Positions 12,001 through 27,000 are shown, counted from the first letter of the stretch. The stretch is 64,000 nucleotides of DNA from Phytoseiulus persimilis (GCA_037576195.1 CM075102.1:46248745-46312744), one strand, 5' to 3'. Notes: generated from the letters alone by a model not told the origin. Numbers and translations are program-made.

Positions 12001-15000
12001 TCACCGTTTTCTTGAGGAAATCCCATTCGATAAGCTCAATATCCCACTAGATTCTCGATCGGGATTGCAGGTCGCGCACACGTCGTTCGGCATCGATAAG
12101 CTCTTAGATCCTGAGGATATGGCTGTGCCCGACCGGAAGTCCGTGCTCATGTACACCATGTGCTTGTATCAAAGGCTCCATAGCTTGGGACCAGCAGGGG
12201 TAAGTTCAGATATTTCCGATTATAGGACGCGGCGAGTTGGACTCGTGTCACCCCGTTCCGCGGACGACGCTGTAAAGTTGTCGGCCGCGATTTTGGAGTG
12301 TTTCATAAACTCGTGCTAAGCTTCCTCTGTCTGTGAGTCTCCCCATCGGTCTCTCGTCCGTCCGTCCGTCCGTAAGAGGCCCGGCACGATTAACGTCGAC
12401 GGCGCCGACCGTGGGCAAGAGAGTCGAAACAGTGAAGCCCGTGAACAACGACTATACGCTCTTGCGGTGTCAAATTAAAGTAGCAGCTGCCCCGAGTATC
12501 CCACCGCGTGGAACAACAAACGGCACGACGAGTTATTAATGCGGAGGGATGATTCATGGATTGCGAACGATCGCTGCAGCCGGGGCAGCGACATCGAACT
12601 CAGCCATCGTCTGGCTCGATCCGGGAAACTCGAAATCGAAGGTGAAACTCCTCGCAACTCCGCGGGTATACAGGAACCCATTGGACTGGCCCCAGCGGAT
12701 GACGGATAGAAGAATACGTAATCGAGATCACGCCTTGCCGCCGCCGCCGACAAGAGCACCATCAGCAACTTGTTACGGCTTGCTTATGACGCTCACTCGG
12801 TTCGTCGGTCTGTCGGTCGCTTGGTCCGTCCGGCCGTCAGTGAGTAGACTGTGCGGCCCGGCGTGGGTACGGTGGAGAGACACGCCGTGCTGGGAAAGAA
12901 CTTCGAAAGAAAGATCAACTCGGTGTGAAGGAATCTGTTTCGAACCGTGCGGCAGCCCTTTGGAATCAGAGGTCAAAACTCGAGCTGCGAGTGCTGGGTG
13001 TGGCAGACTTGAGAGATGCGCCAGGTCAAGACGTCTGGGAGAATCCGTTGAGTGCGCCTCGATACTTCCGAGTGAGTTGTCAGTATTTCCTACGACGGCA
13101 TCGAACCGATCGACGCCCGATCCACAAGAAAGCGCTGTCAATTCCGTTGAACCGAACCGCGGGGTTATTCGATCAATGTCTGCATCCATTTGGAAACGTC
13201 TCAATCGAGTTTGCCGTGAAGGCCATGCAGTTCACTCCAAGAGAAAGCTCGCTTCTTTGTTTGTCCGTTTTTCGAGTTTCACGTTATCGCCCAATGCAAT
13301 CGCGAGAAAATCGCGGAGAGGCAGAGACACTGGAGCTTAGAGAGGGTCTCGACCGCTGGGGAGGAATCTTCAGCTCAGGGAAGGTTTCCACAACTCTTCG
13401 AGGTGTGTATGTGTGAGAGCTTCATCGAAAAGTCGGGGGGAAACTCTGTCCGGAAGCGACTTCGCGGTAAGACACCGCTGCGTAGGTGTGTGTGTTTTGT
13501 TCGAAGAGCCTAGAGGTTTGAGTCGGCGGTCCCGGACACAGTTCGGTTCAGTTCTCCCGCTGTTTTGGATAATCCCTTTGATGTTATGCTCGGCGTAACT
13601 CGAATGATTGCTCAGCGCTGATGAGGTCTCTTGATGCTGCCGCCAGCTGAGAATCACTCGCCATGCTTCCCAAATGGAGGAATGATCGCTGAATCCAAGA
13701 CGTAACATTCACTGTTCAAGTCGGGAATTCACCACAGAGTTGCAATGCGAGAACACAGTTTCGTAGACGCGAGCCTCTGGGAAGAGTAGATGCTGCAGAA
13801 AATAGGGCTGCGGTCGGAAAAACTGTTCCCGCGTCTTCACGTGGAACGAGCACCAGCTCTCAGCCGCTCCAGATATACGACAATCCCAAACTGCTGCTCG
13901 CGACACTCATTATCCCTTTTACTTCAGGTGAGCACAGAGAAGATGGCAACTCTGCAGGGGTACAGATCTCTGCTCCAGGAAGCACTGTCGCGCCTGCTCG
14001 AGGCGGAGTCGAAGCTCGAGGAAAGTGTGCGCCCTTCCTTGGAAGATGATGTTGACGTTGTGAAGCAAATGTATTGCGACCATGAGGTACACTTTGCTGA
14101 GATCATTGACGATCAACACTGGAGAACATATTCGTGCTGATTGAATCATCTTGTGTTGCGCTGCTGTTAGCTACTGAGAAACTCGCCCCTTCTCTATCCT
14201 TCTCTCTTTCTCTCCTTAGAAGTTCATGCAGGATATGGGGAGCCAACAGGACAACATGGTGGACGTCCTTCGCCAGGCCAGGTTGTTCCTCAAAAGACCC
14301 CCGGTGGCCCTAAAAGAGCAAGAGGCGAGCGAGCTGAACGCCGAAATTCTCTCCATCAACGACAAGCTGAACACAGTCCGGGAGCGGATCACGAGTCGCC
14401 AGACCACGTTGTACGAAGTCCTCATGCAGCTTCAACAAAAAGGGCTGAAACAGCTTCGCGATTGGCTGACTCAACACGAGGACACTTTGACCACGATCGC
14501 GCAGCCCGGTCCTGATTATGCGGCCACTGTGCAACAGATCGAAGTTTTGACAAAGTTGCAGACGGAAATCCACGAGCAACAGGAATTGGTCAACTCCCTC
14601 ACAGAGATGATAATCAATGAGGACGATCCGCATTTCGCTGATCTCGAGGACCAGCTGATGGCCACAGGCGAAAGGTTCGCGAAAGTGCCGACAGGCACGC
14701 CAGCGAATCTATTTCGATAACCCCTGCGTGTCTGATGCTCGCACACTTCTGATATCCGATTTTCTGTTCTCCAGGTATCTCATGTTCACTCAGCTGGTGG
14801 AAAAGAGCGGCGTGAAGCTGCACCAGATGCACGCCGTCCTCAACCTGATGATTTTCGAGGAGGAGTTCTTCTCGAACTTCTTCCAAGAGAAGGAGAAGCT
14901 GCTCACGGATTTGGAAGACTCTCAAGATGAGGCCGAAGCTATCGGAGGCATTCAGCGAATAGCAGAATGTTTGAATGCGGAGAACGCTCGGCTCACACAG

Positions 15001-18000
15001 CTCTGCCGTCAGATCCAGTTGACCGCCGAGAAACAAGACAAGGGCTGCGTCGCTCTCGTGGAACTCACCAAAAAGTGAGCGATCATTCGACTGGGATTCT
15101 TGTGGAGGTCCCAAGGAAACGAGTCACAATGTGTGAAATTCCTCAGCCAGAAACCCGTTCGAAACCCCTCCACGAGCAGATGATCTGATTCTCGGGTCTT
15201 TCCAGGTGTGATTCGATCGTTACCCGGTGGGATGCGTTGATCGAGCGTGTGGACCATCTGGCGAAAGAGGTGGCTTCTCGGAACAAGGATAAGAATCTAC
15301 ACTGGCTCAGGAAGCTCCAACTCTACAAGTTGAAGAAAGAGGTCGTACGAGATGTTCAGGTGAGGTCTCCTCTCGAAAAAACCGCCCCGCGGATCGCTCG
15401 CTTGGGGCAGCTATACAACATCCACCCTGGTACGGGATGACTCTCTTCTCAATTCGTGCCCTCGATGACAACCGTTGGCCAATGGATGTCTCTTGAACCG
15501 TAGGTGGAAACCGGGGAGCCAAGTGGAGTCAAGAAGCGCAAGCTCGATTACAAGCTGCCTCGGAAAAGCTCGTTTTCCGAACTCACCAAAGACATCTCTC
15601 TTGCGTTCATACTGATCAATCGTCTGGAGACCTTGGTAGGTATCACGGAGGAGGGCACCAAAGTCGGATCGTTTTGGGATGCCATGGGAGCCGAAGAGCA
15701 GATTCGAAAACTGAAGGAAGCCGAAAAAATCGTTAAGAGCAATCGGCTGGAGTTAACGGTCACCGAAGCTAGGCTGGCACTCGAGCAACAACTAGAAGGC
15801 CAAGGTAATCGTCGGCTGATTTCTCTCTCGAGGCGAACTGCTCTGCGAAAATGGTCACTGTAGGAGATATTCTGAAGCCGATTGGGAATTTCAGTCGAAA
15901 GCGAGAGCTGTGACGCGCTGAGGAAGAAATCCGTCGAGCTGGAACGGCGGTGGCTAGCCGTGAAGAGCGCTCTGAAGTCCTATGGAGAGCGAGCGGAGGC
16001 GCAGGTCGAGGTCGAAAAGTTGAAAGAAGGGATCGACTCGCTCGTCAAAGACATCGATTCAAAACGGCGCTTCATCGACGAGTGCGACGGGCTGGTCATC
16101 GAGGATGACACCGAAACTCAGAGCCGCGACGAAACCAACATCAAACGGCAGCTGCAGTCGTGTTCGGTGAGTTTGGAGTTCTTATCATGGGATCATTTGC
16201 GAGTTCGATCACCAGACTGATCAGATATCTCCGATTTTCCAGACCCGGTTGTCGGTCGCCAACAAACAGAAGGAACAGGTTCAGCAGCTGGCGCATCGCG
16301 CGACAGAACTTCAGGATCGATCCCCCCTGTTGGCAAACCATCCTCTCTTGAAGCAGTTCCTCGAGATCGTACACGAATGGCATGACACGCATCTAGAGCT
16401 GGAGGAGCTCGAGAGGCAGCTGCAGTCGTCCTTGACATCAGGACCACCTCCGAAACTCGTCAACAGTGTTTCAGTCCTGGAGAACTGGATAACCAACGTG
16501 GATCGCACTCTCCTGGGGGACTCGATTGCCCTGACGTCGCTGGATGTAATGGAAGAACAGATAAAGAAGTATTCCGACATCGAGGCCACGGTCAACAAGG
16601 AGGAGGCGAATCTCCACGATCTCAACAACACAGCCGAAGATTTGTTACGCGCTGAGCAGCAGCAACCGTGGGCCGACTCTTTCGAACGGCAGCTCTCCAA
16701 GATGAACAAATGTTGGCACAACGTTACCAATACCTTGGCAGACCGGATTCGGATACTCACAAAGCACATCGACACCTTGCGGCAGTTTCTCGAGGAGGTC
16801 GACACTATCAACAACTGGATGGACGGCGTCGGTGATTGCGTCGAAGACCGGGACAAACGTTGGAGTATGATAGATCTCGATCAGCTTGAAACGCTGCTCG
16901 AGAAGGCCCAGAGTCTTCGCAGCGAAATGGCAAATTACCAGCCCAATGTGGACAACGTAAACTTCACAGCCGAGGAGTTGATGAAGCAGGCGGAGCCGCA
17001 GTTTGCGGGCGAGTTGCGGAAGAAGGTTGTTGCCTTGAATCAAAGGTGGGATAAACTTTCGGCGGAAGCCGTCCGCAACGCGAGTGATCTCAAAGACGCG
17101 ATCCACACGAGCAACTCGCTGACCGAAGAAGTGAGGAGCCTCTACCGGTGGATCGAGGATTTCGAAAAGGTGAGTGGCATCGTGGTTTCCTCCTTTCGTT
17201 ATAGTTCTCGATACTCTTCGCATTCCCGGAATTCCGATCAGGTGTGAGTTTCGCATCTGGTGAAAAGGCAACCATTTCCCACACGACAGGAAACTTTCCT
17301 CTCCACGCCGATGGAACTCGGCGTCGACGTGCAAGCGAGGATAAAACATCTGCAGGGACAGAGAGAAAAGAAAAAGGCGAAGAACAGAGCCCTCGAGAAA
17401 GTGGAGCGACAATGCAGACAGATGCTGGAGGCATGCAGGGTGGAAGACGTTGACGATCTCAAGGAGGACCTGGACACGGTCAGAGTCACCTGGCAAGAAC
17501 TCGATTCGAGGATCGATGCCATAGAAGAGGGACTGAAAGGAGCTCTGCCCCGACTGACACAGTTCAAAAGTAAGTTCTGGGTGAGGCTCCGCAACGCCGC
17601 AGATGAACGTGATAGAAATATTGATAGATAGTTGGGCTCCGTCGCGGAAGAGTCCTCTGTTCTGTTCGTTGGAACTGCCAGGAACTGAGAGTCTCGTTGT
17701 CTACTCTTCGTAGCGGGTAGGTTCTCAACTCTGAGTTCGCTTGATCCCTTAGATCTGATCGTGATGGAAACGGAATGGTTGAACAAACTGGAAAAGCAGA
17801 TGAAGAAGTCCCCACAGAGCGCCGTGGACGCAGAGGAGGCCGCGGGTCTTCTGGACGTGAGTTGCCTGAAATTCGGACAGTCTTCGTTGCGGAGTTGGCC
17901 GTCGGAGTAACCCATTGTCGAAGTCATTCACCTTCCCTAACCATTGCAACCCTTCAGGATTTGGAGATGTTCGTGAAAAGTGGAAGACCGGAGCGAACTC

Positions 18001-21000
18001 GAGAGATCCGTCATATCCGGGATGAGCTCCTCGAACTCAAAGTTATGACAGAGTACGTAAAATCCGAAGCGGATCGGGTTCTGAACCGGAACGCCGACCT
18101 CTGTCAGCTGGCGAACGACGGTATCGAGTTTCTCGAGCGCTGGATCAAAGAAGCACAGGAGACCGATGAGAAAATCCTCATGTTGAAGAACAGCATTGCC
18201 AAGACCGAAGAAGCTCTAAAAAAAGACATCCCGAAAGAGAATATGGAGCACGAGTGGGAGGACATGTCGAGGGCGAAAGAACAGATCGACATGCTGCTCA
18301 AGCGATCACAAGAATACACCAAAGACGGCCGTGTTGACGCCGGCAAGAGGATCGCGGAACGGCTCGAGATTTTCAGCAGGAAGCACGCGGTCATCGTGAG
18401 GAAACTCCGCGCCGGCTTGATTCCGGCGAATTTCGACGACAGCCTATCGAAGATGGAAGCCTCCTTGACCACGGTAGAGGCGGCCGCTAAGCTTTTGGGC
18501 TTGAACTCCTACGAGCCCCCCGAGATTCGAGCGGAGCAACAGAAATGCATGGAGATCTACTCCGTCTTGAGTGGCATGAAGCCTGAAATGGAAGCCACTA
18601 TCAAAAACGGACGCGCGTACGCTGTATTCAACGAGGACCCGGACGCCGCCAACAAGCGCCTCGACGACTTGAAGGAGAGATTCAACGTCGTCGTGGAGGA
18701 GGTTTCGTCCGCCAACACCATCCTGGAGGAAGCTGTGGAACTTTCAACAATTGTGGAGTCGCACTATAGTTCCCTGGCCCCTTGGCTGGAAACAGTGCGA
18801 ACGGACTTATTCGAGCCTGGCTACATCGAAGTGAGTCCGACTTTTCCTAACTATAACTATAGCTTCCTACCGTCGAATCATTATGTGAGGCAGCTCATTG
18901 ATCCACGGTTCCACTCCGCTTCTGCAGCAAATACAGAAAGAGCTCGCTCCGAGGAAAGAAATGTTCCTGAAACTGTTCACGAGTGCCGATCGTCTCAACG
19001 CATTGTCGAAAGCCGACCTCGGGCTACTTAAACAGGTGATACAGCCTGTCCGAGAGAAGTTCCTGCAGGTCGAGAGGATGTTCGCGCCGGTTAGTATTTT
19101 CGATCCGATACGTCGACTTCGGAAACTTCCAGCGTTGTGGTGCATTCAAGCGTGTCGAGTGCGCAGCCGAAGGATGGCTCTAACCCATGAGCTTCTCATT
19201 CAGGAAAAACGCCCCGAGGTGCGAATAATGTTGGATAGCTTTAACGCCAGATGTACGAGGGTGAAGACATGGCTTGAAGGAGCGGAACTTTATTTCGAAG
19301 CCAAAGAAGAGTACGCCGCATCACCTGCCGGAAAGAAACGTCTCCAAGGTCTGCTGACAGAGATCAGCGACTACAACGAGGTCGTGAGGAAACTCCGCGA
19401 AGAGGCGAAGCAGCTCATGGAAGCCGATGAGCGATATTCGCTCTTCGTCCAGCCGCAGACACTGAAACTCAGCGAACGATGGAACGCTATCGTGGACAAG
19501 CTACAAGAGAAGGCCGGCAACCCCGATAGTGTCATCATAGAGCTCAACGCTTTCCTGGAGCGAATGGAAGCCATCGAACGGAGAGTGAATGACGTTTGTC
19601 TCATCCAGAAAGAAGCGGATGTTCTCGAGGAATGCGCCAACCTATCCAAAGTGAGATTCCATAGAGCTCGAACATTTTTCCAGCAGCTGTCCATGCGTAT
19701 GGCTACACCCACGAGAAGGCTGTTTGGTCCGATAGCTTCCCTCATTCGAATATTTTTCGGTACGTCTTTGAAAATTTCCGCAAAACGCTTGAACGCGTGC
19801 TCGTTGCAGAACTTGATCGAAGAGTCGGCAGTTCTGAACGCCGCTGTGGAAGATCTCGACAGGAGAGTGGCCACAACATCTGTTTTCCGGGACGAATGGC
19901 CTCAAGTTTGTGAGCGTTGGACACGGTGCAAGAAACAGATCGAGTCAACTCAGAAGAGGATTGAAGCGGCACGGGAGAAATGGGGAAATTTCGATTCAGA
20001 TGTGAGCCGGAAAGAGAAAGATGTCGCGGCCTTGGCGGGTCAGCTCGAGCAAGCTCTGACGAACTTGAAGAAAGGCGTCAAGGACGTGAGTTTGGGCAGT
20101 GGCTGATCAGGGACCGAATACGAAAAGGATTTCTGTTCGGCGATGGAGTAAAAACTCTAAACTAATCTCTCCGCAGAACGCCTTGGAAGTCGCTGCTTCG
20201 GTCGGCGAAAGTGTGAACGCTGTCAAAAAGAAAGCACAAGAACTCCAAGACCTCGGAATTCCTTCCTCGACCATCCGCAAGAGGTTGCATGGCCTCACCC
20301 AGGTTTGGATCGAGGCGCAGAAACAGATTTCGGAGCTCAAAAACCTCCGACGGATATCGTCTTCGCACTCGGACATCCGCGCCGTTCGGGAAGATCATGC
20401 AGGAAAATATTCCACTCCGCGTCGACTGGACAGCGCCTACAGTTCCCCTACTTCCAACCTCTCAGAGTACCTCGAGAAGATATCCTCGTTGAGGTACACC
20501 CTGACATCCTTCCAGAGAATGCTGAGTGACGACAACTTCTCTGAGTTCGGGACGGCCCAGAAAGAACTCCTTCAAACAATCAAGGAATCGATAGAGTCGC
20601 TGAGGGGTCCTGTCGACCAAGTGAAGCTCGAGCACAAAACAGTTTACGCATCGAATGCGGAAGAGACCCAGGAGTTGTGCAACGCGGTCGAAGGGCTCTC
20701 GGATCAGTGGAGCGAGCTGAAAACCTCCTTTGCGAGCGTCAATGAACGCTGGATGAAGAACAAGGAGCTCTGGCAGAACTTCAATTCTTTCTACAAAAGC
20801 TTCACTCATTGGCTCGATGCGATGGAAGCCCACATGAAGGAATCGACGGAAAACGGGGTACTCCAACTCACCCTGCTCAAGAAGCGTGTCCCGGTAAATG
20901 AGCGATCGATTCACTCGAACGGGAAGAAAAAACAAATTGAAACGAGCCGAGATACGCGTTGTGGATATTTTCCAAAGGCTGTTCCGCCTGTTGTGGACAT

Positions 21001-24000
21001 AGTTGAAACATTTCAGGACTACGAGTCGCAAGCGGCGGAGCACCTCCCAATTTACGATCGTACGAGACACATCGGGCGGAGTCTCCTGACGCAGTGCGGA
21101 AGCGCAGACGTTTCCGCGCTGGCTTCAAAGTTGGATTTGATCGAGAAGCGTTGGAAAAGCCTCCTGCTCGAGCTCCAGAAGAGCAAAACCAGTGAGAAAA
21201 AATCCAAAACTGGTGAACAGCTCCGTGACGACATGCTGCAACTACGTGCATGGTTCATGGAAGCTGAAACGTTGCTCACGATCAATCCGCCGCCCAGGAA
21301 TATCCAGCACGGCTTTGAAAAGGTGGGTGGGTGGGTGCGTGGGTCTGCGAGATCGCTCAGTAGGTGGCCAACCAGCTAACTCATCCCTGGATTCTCGACA
21401 GCTGGAAAACGTGAAACAATGCGAAAACGAGATGGTCTCGAAGAGAACGTGCTTCTTCAGCGTCATGTTGAGTTCGGCTCCTCAGAAAATTGATATCGAC
21501 TCCCTGGGCGACAAGTTCTCGAATCTGTGCCTACAGCTCACCGACTTCAGGTACTTGCGAGCCTCCTTTCACAAGAGTGTTCCACCCTCTCCCCTCTCCT
21601 CGACCTGAGTTCGGCCGACGAAACAAGAGCAACTCGAAGCTTCAGAGCAATTTATTCTTGGACACGAGGGATTTACAGATTCGTTCTTTCGTGATAACCC
21701 GAAAGACTCCTCTCTTCTGACACCAAATGTGACTAACGATCCTCTGCTGCTCCGTTCCCCGGCAGTCCTCTTCGCCGCGGGTCCAAATATTTGTTGTAGA
21801 ACACGAACATTTTCGAGAGTTCTCTCCAACCATTTTCGGTTTCGATTCTCGAGTTTTATACAGGGAGGGTAACGCACATGAATATCGAACGCTTTTATGA
21901 TACACTGTTTACAACACCGAGAGGTGGCACCAAGGAGAATCCCACTGAAAATCGTCTCCAACAACAGGGAGAAGTTGGAGAACTATCTGCGACGACTGGA
22001 TGTGCTCATGGTGGATATCCGGAATGAAGAGAACAAACTGAATGCGTCCCTCCTGGACGCGGAGTGCTTGGTCGCGGGGAATCTCCTGAGCCGCTCGAAT
22101 TCGTTCATTTGCCGGGAGGGTCCAAGGCGCGGCCAGGACTCGAGCAGGTTGTCATTGAGGACGCCACGGACATCAACGCCAAAGGGTTTGAGGGGCTTGA
22201 CGGGGTCTGGGCCGGGCTCGTCGAATTCTCCGAAGACGGGACTCGCGACGTCCGCGCTGAGCAAGACCGACTCGCCGACCTTGCGCGGAAGCGTAGAGAG
22301 CCTGAACGAACGCGTAATGGTTGAACATTCTCGGATGATGCGCCAACTGCAGAAGAAGGTCCAGCAGCTGGAGAAGGTGAGGTTCGTTAGTGGGCTCATT
22401 CGCCGCAGGCCCCCGTTGGCGAGTGCGCGCGTAACCGAGAGGACTGACTCACGTTTCGGGGGGGTTTTGTTCTCCGTAGGTGTTCCCTTTGCTTCCCGAG
22501 TGCAAGACTGAGTTTGACCGATGTGCCTCGACGTGGAGGAAACTGTGTGCCTACGCTGCCAGGTGTGGCCCTCCCCTCGCCTTGCTCGTCGTTCCGCAAC
22601 TCCGCAGCCTCCACGGTAAGAGTTATCTTGAAAATTCAATTTCATTGTTTGAATGACAACGGATTTGCGACTCTGCTCCTAGCATTGAGGTCGGCTCTAT
22701 ATTCTCTGATTCCGAGCTTTCCCGAGGGGCTTCCTCGCCTGATCCAAAAAAAAAATCGCGAACTCGAGGGGTCACTAGAAGGTTCAGGATGGCCACGCTG
22801 CGGCATTTTTTCGGACTAGACCTTGTTACAACGAAATCGAAATGTGAAAATCCCTTCAGGAGACGCACTGCCGCAAATTGAAGGAAGCATGGGTATGAGT
22901 GAGCTGTCTGATGGTGTCCAGGAGATCCGAACGTGGGTCGCTCAGGGAAAAGCGACGCTCGATGAGCTTGTGGTGGACTACGGTGTCGAAGAGAGCGTCC
23001 AGCAGGCCCTGGAAACGTATAAGGTAAGTTCGTTGTCGCACATTGTCGCGTAGTCCGAACACTCTCACAGCTTACAGCGGGAGATTCCGATGTTTTGCCA
23101 TAGTTCGTCTCCGAGAAGCGCAGAGAGACGCCCGAATCACGTTCCGCGATCGGTCGCATGAGTCTCGAGCGTTTCATGTGGAGTATTCTTTAGAAAACTG
23201 CTCCATGGGACCCATGTCGCGATCCGTTATTTCTCACTTTCAAAGTCTCTTTCGGTTCGATCAAATCTGTTCGTGGCTCCCGGAGGGACGGGCGCTTTGG
23301 TCACTAATAGATGCCACCGAAAGTCTAGGAAAAACTAGCTCGTGCAGTCTCACATGATCGCTCTGTCGTTGGCTGGCTACAAAAACCAGGATCCTCGAAA
23401 GCGTATTTTCCACGATGCAGCGATAGCTAATTAAAGGCTCGCAACGAAGACAAAAGCTCCCCATCCCTCTGGCTGAGCCCCCCACTCGGCCGACGCCGGA
23501 GACTAACTACACAGGCAGATTGCTTTCGCTCTCATCATCACGTCTGTCGTACAAACGGTTTCGAGGAACATCTTGCCCTCGATGCGATACTTCGCTCTGT
23601 CGTGCGAACGTTGCACAAGCTCTTGGGCAGAGAAAGGAAGTCGCGATCGGCTCGCTCCTCCAGCCCATTGAGGGAAAGCCATGAACTTTCGTATCTGCTG
23701 AGTGGTCGGCAACGCATCAGACTGGAATCCTGGGGCGAGCTATTCTTCTTCCTCCTCTCGCTCCATCGCCCCCCCCCCCCCCCCTGAACATGGTGTATAT
23801 TTATCCGGCCAACTTGAGACAGGTAACAGATCAAGTTGGATTAGCTCCGCTACAGTGCACGATTTAATTGGCTGTATCCCCCGTCCAGTTCAGTTCCGAC
23901 GGGCTGGGAGCGCTACGAGCGCACCAAGACCTCTCGGTTGAGTTCAGGAAGTCAGACATCACGCAAGCGGCGGCTCGGTATCGCGAGCCCTGGAATCGCA

Positions 24001-27000
24001 TCCCTTCCTGGCACGCCGAGCGCTTGCGATTGCACGATGCTCAGCTCCGCCTGTACGAACGAGGGCGTCGCATTCACGGAAAATAGCTGGGGCGACGTTT
24101 TTGATCCGATCAGTGCGCGGGAACTTATTGGCGCGAACGCGGTTGATTTTTGGACTCGTCGAGAGAAAGGGTAAACCGCCGTTCTCGAAGTTCACGCAAC
24201 TCGTCATTTGCCAACCCGACTATGCGAGGCTGGAATGAAGACCCGTGTTATTTTAGACTTGGCTATTTTGGCCTGCGCCGCATCCTCCGTGGCCTTGGCT
24301 TCGTGTAGGCCAGATGAAAGTTTCTCGACGCATTGGTTTCCTTGGCTCCTCCAGAACCAACATTGTGACAATGAATTCTCAGACTCAAGTTGCCCCCACT
24401 CAGACATGATCTCTTGGATGGTTAACACCGCGATCATTTCGAGCTCAGGTGCATTGCGCTCCACGCCAATATTCAACCCAATCCCACTTATATGTCAAAT
24501 ATTCGAGAGTATTCGACAATGGCAGGCTACCGGCGGAGTCACCGGTCCGTCCGCGATCCCCTAAATCGCTCTGAATAAGACTCCGCTAAGCTTGAAAGTG
24601 GCGGAACTGACCTGATATGGACCTGGGGGTTCCGAGGAGGAATCTTTCGGAGGGGTCCGGCCCCGACACTTCACGAATCTGAGTCTTCGGGAACCCCGGG
24701 ATCCCCTACGATTTTGGATATCGCTCCACAGCAGCCTGACTACGAAAACGAGGCCTTACACAAATAGCCGAACCGCCATACAGTCGGACCGTGGTAGCGG
24801 GGCGAATTTGAACTGTCCGAGTGGAGTCCCGAGGCGGGCCATCGATTGAAGTGTGGCTCCCTCTAGTGAAGGCCCTAGCTGAGCGTCTGCTGTGTCCCCC
24901 GCGAGCAGCGCCGCCTACAGTCTCATTGCTCTAGTAACTCTCATAACCCTGAAGAAGTTGGCTGCGTGAATCGCTGCAACCGTCTATAGCGCCGACGGCG
25001 GGGTGCGTGAATTCGAGCACATCCCTTAGAAATCCTCTAGTTCACATTCGGGTGGGGTCTCGGGGTTCAAGTGACGTGCAGTGGGCCGCTGGGCCTCCGT
25101 AAGTGAAGTGAAACTGGAGTCGATTGCTACCGATAGCCGAGGAGGAGATATACTCCACAATAAGAAATCCAGGTAGGCACCGAGCATTGATGCGCGCAAC
25201 GGCCGAAGCTCCGTGTGAAGGACTCAGCCACGAGGATAAGACGACTTTCCAAGTGCTCCAGACGGTCGCCAGGGACTGCGGTCTTCTGTCATGTGATCAA
25301 AGCCCAAGGATATAACCTGTGATAGAATGCTGATCAAAGGAATAAGGCGACAGGAGAAGCGGGACCGGTGGTAGGCGCGCACGTTTCACCACGTTTGGAA
25401 GAACATGCGCACTGCGCAAAATCGGTGCAGCTTCTGGAACTCGCACAATCGACGGCCCATCGATTTGTTTGGCATGGGTGGTGTTATCTCCGGGGTCGGG
25501 GGGTGTCGTGTGTGGGGCGAATCACGCCTGCGCTAACTACGAGTATCAAGCCTGAGGACAACAGACCCTGTGCACGCGGGAGAAAGGAGACCTCTTCAAA
25601 ATGCTGCGAAGTTCGCTGCGAGCGCCGTCCGAAACGCGTGCCAGGAGTTTCGAGAGCGACTTGGTCGGAGATCCTCTCACTGCTACTGTCGCCACCCCCG
25701 CCACCGCTGCTGCCGCCACCACTGCGGCTGTCGACGGGACTAGTCTGCTTCGGCGGAAAAATGTCCTTCTCGGCAACCATGATGAGTTCCGAGGGCTCAG
25801 CATGGAACTTTTCGACCAGAGAGGGGAAGCTTCTGATGGGCTTCGTTCTGTCAGACAGCTCGGGGAGCGAATCCGAATTTGCATGTTGATGGCATCTAAG
25901 AACCGTTTTTCCCCTCTGCCTCGCTCCGAGGACTCGGGCAGCGGGGCGGAATTCGGTGCATTTGTTCCCGACTCGTTCACGGGTATACGCTCACGACTAC
26001 CGCTCGCGGTGCCTCGCAAGGAGATGGGGAGGAGGTCGGCCGGCGTGCTCATTGTACACACGGCAGTGAGAACGTGCTCATCATGCGGAAGCGTTCCGCT
26101 GCAGCTCCCATTCGTAACCGAGGGGAGTTCTGAACGCTGAATCGGATCGGGGGATTTCTCTCGGTCATCGAGTGCGGTCAGCTCTGAGTCAGCCGATATT
26201 GAGACCGATTGCGCAACTCGTGCGCATTTTCCCGGCATGGAAGTTCGTAACGGAAATCGTGCAATGCGAGATGCTGTGGCTCGTGATAGGTAATATATAT
26301 TCTTACAGATGGGGAGGCCAGCTTTGCACGACATTTGCATTTGGTCTATTTGATCCCTGTCACGTGATGTGTATTGATTGTGCGTGTTTCGCCTCACGCA
26401 CGGGCGCGACGAATTCCGCTCGGGCTCCGCGCCATTCAGACCGTCATTGACACGAACCGCAAACGACCATTGAGGACTGCCTGTTGAGAACCGTTCCAAG
26501 GTTTCATGGTCGCTCATTCCGTGGACTTGAACGTCTTCTGTCCCTGATGCGCAATTTTCGGAGCGCTCCCGAACCTGAGGTCCTCCTCCATCGATCATGA
26601 GCAAACATCGGCATCGAATCTCGCAAAGGCCGCCTCTTTCGTGGAGAGCTCCGTCGAACCTGACGACCACCCTAACTTCGGTGCTCGAGCCAGCCAATGT
26701 CTGGTTACGTATGTTGACATTTGTTCGAACCGGTCCTTAAGCGAACTTGATCGAGATCCAGGAGTCGAACGTATGAGCTGCTGCTCGCAGGTGCTCCAGG
26801 AGTTCGACTGCCGGTTAGAAGCGCGAACGTTCCCGGGATCAGTGGAGTTCCGAATCCCCGTATTGTCATTGTTTCGCGTTCGGGAGTCGAGTACGCGGAC
26901 ACAGTTCAAGCCTTGGCTATGTCCTCTCCCATTCGGACGGATTCAATGCTGAAATCAAACTCAGGTCTCGAGACATTTCGCTTCCATCGTTAGACGAACC

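Noticed and set aside
20894-21016. Treating 20177-21379 as one exon because the frame is open throughout
   Set aside because: GTAAAT and TTTCAG signals flank a 123-base segment without repeat character; splicing gives better helix continuity.
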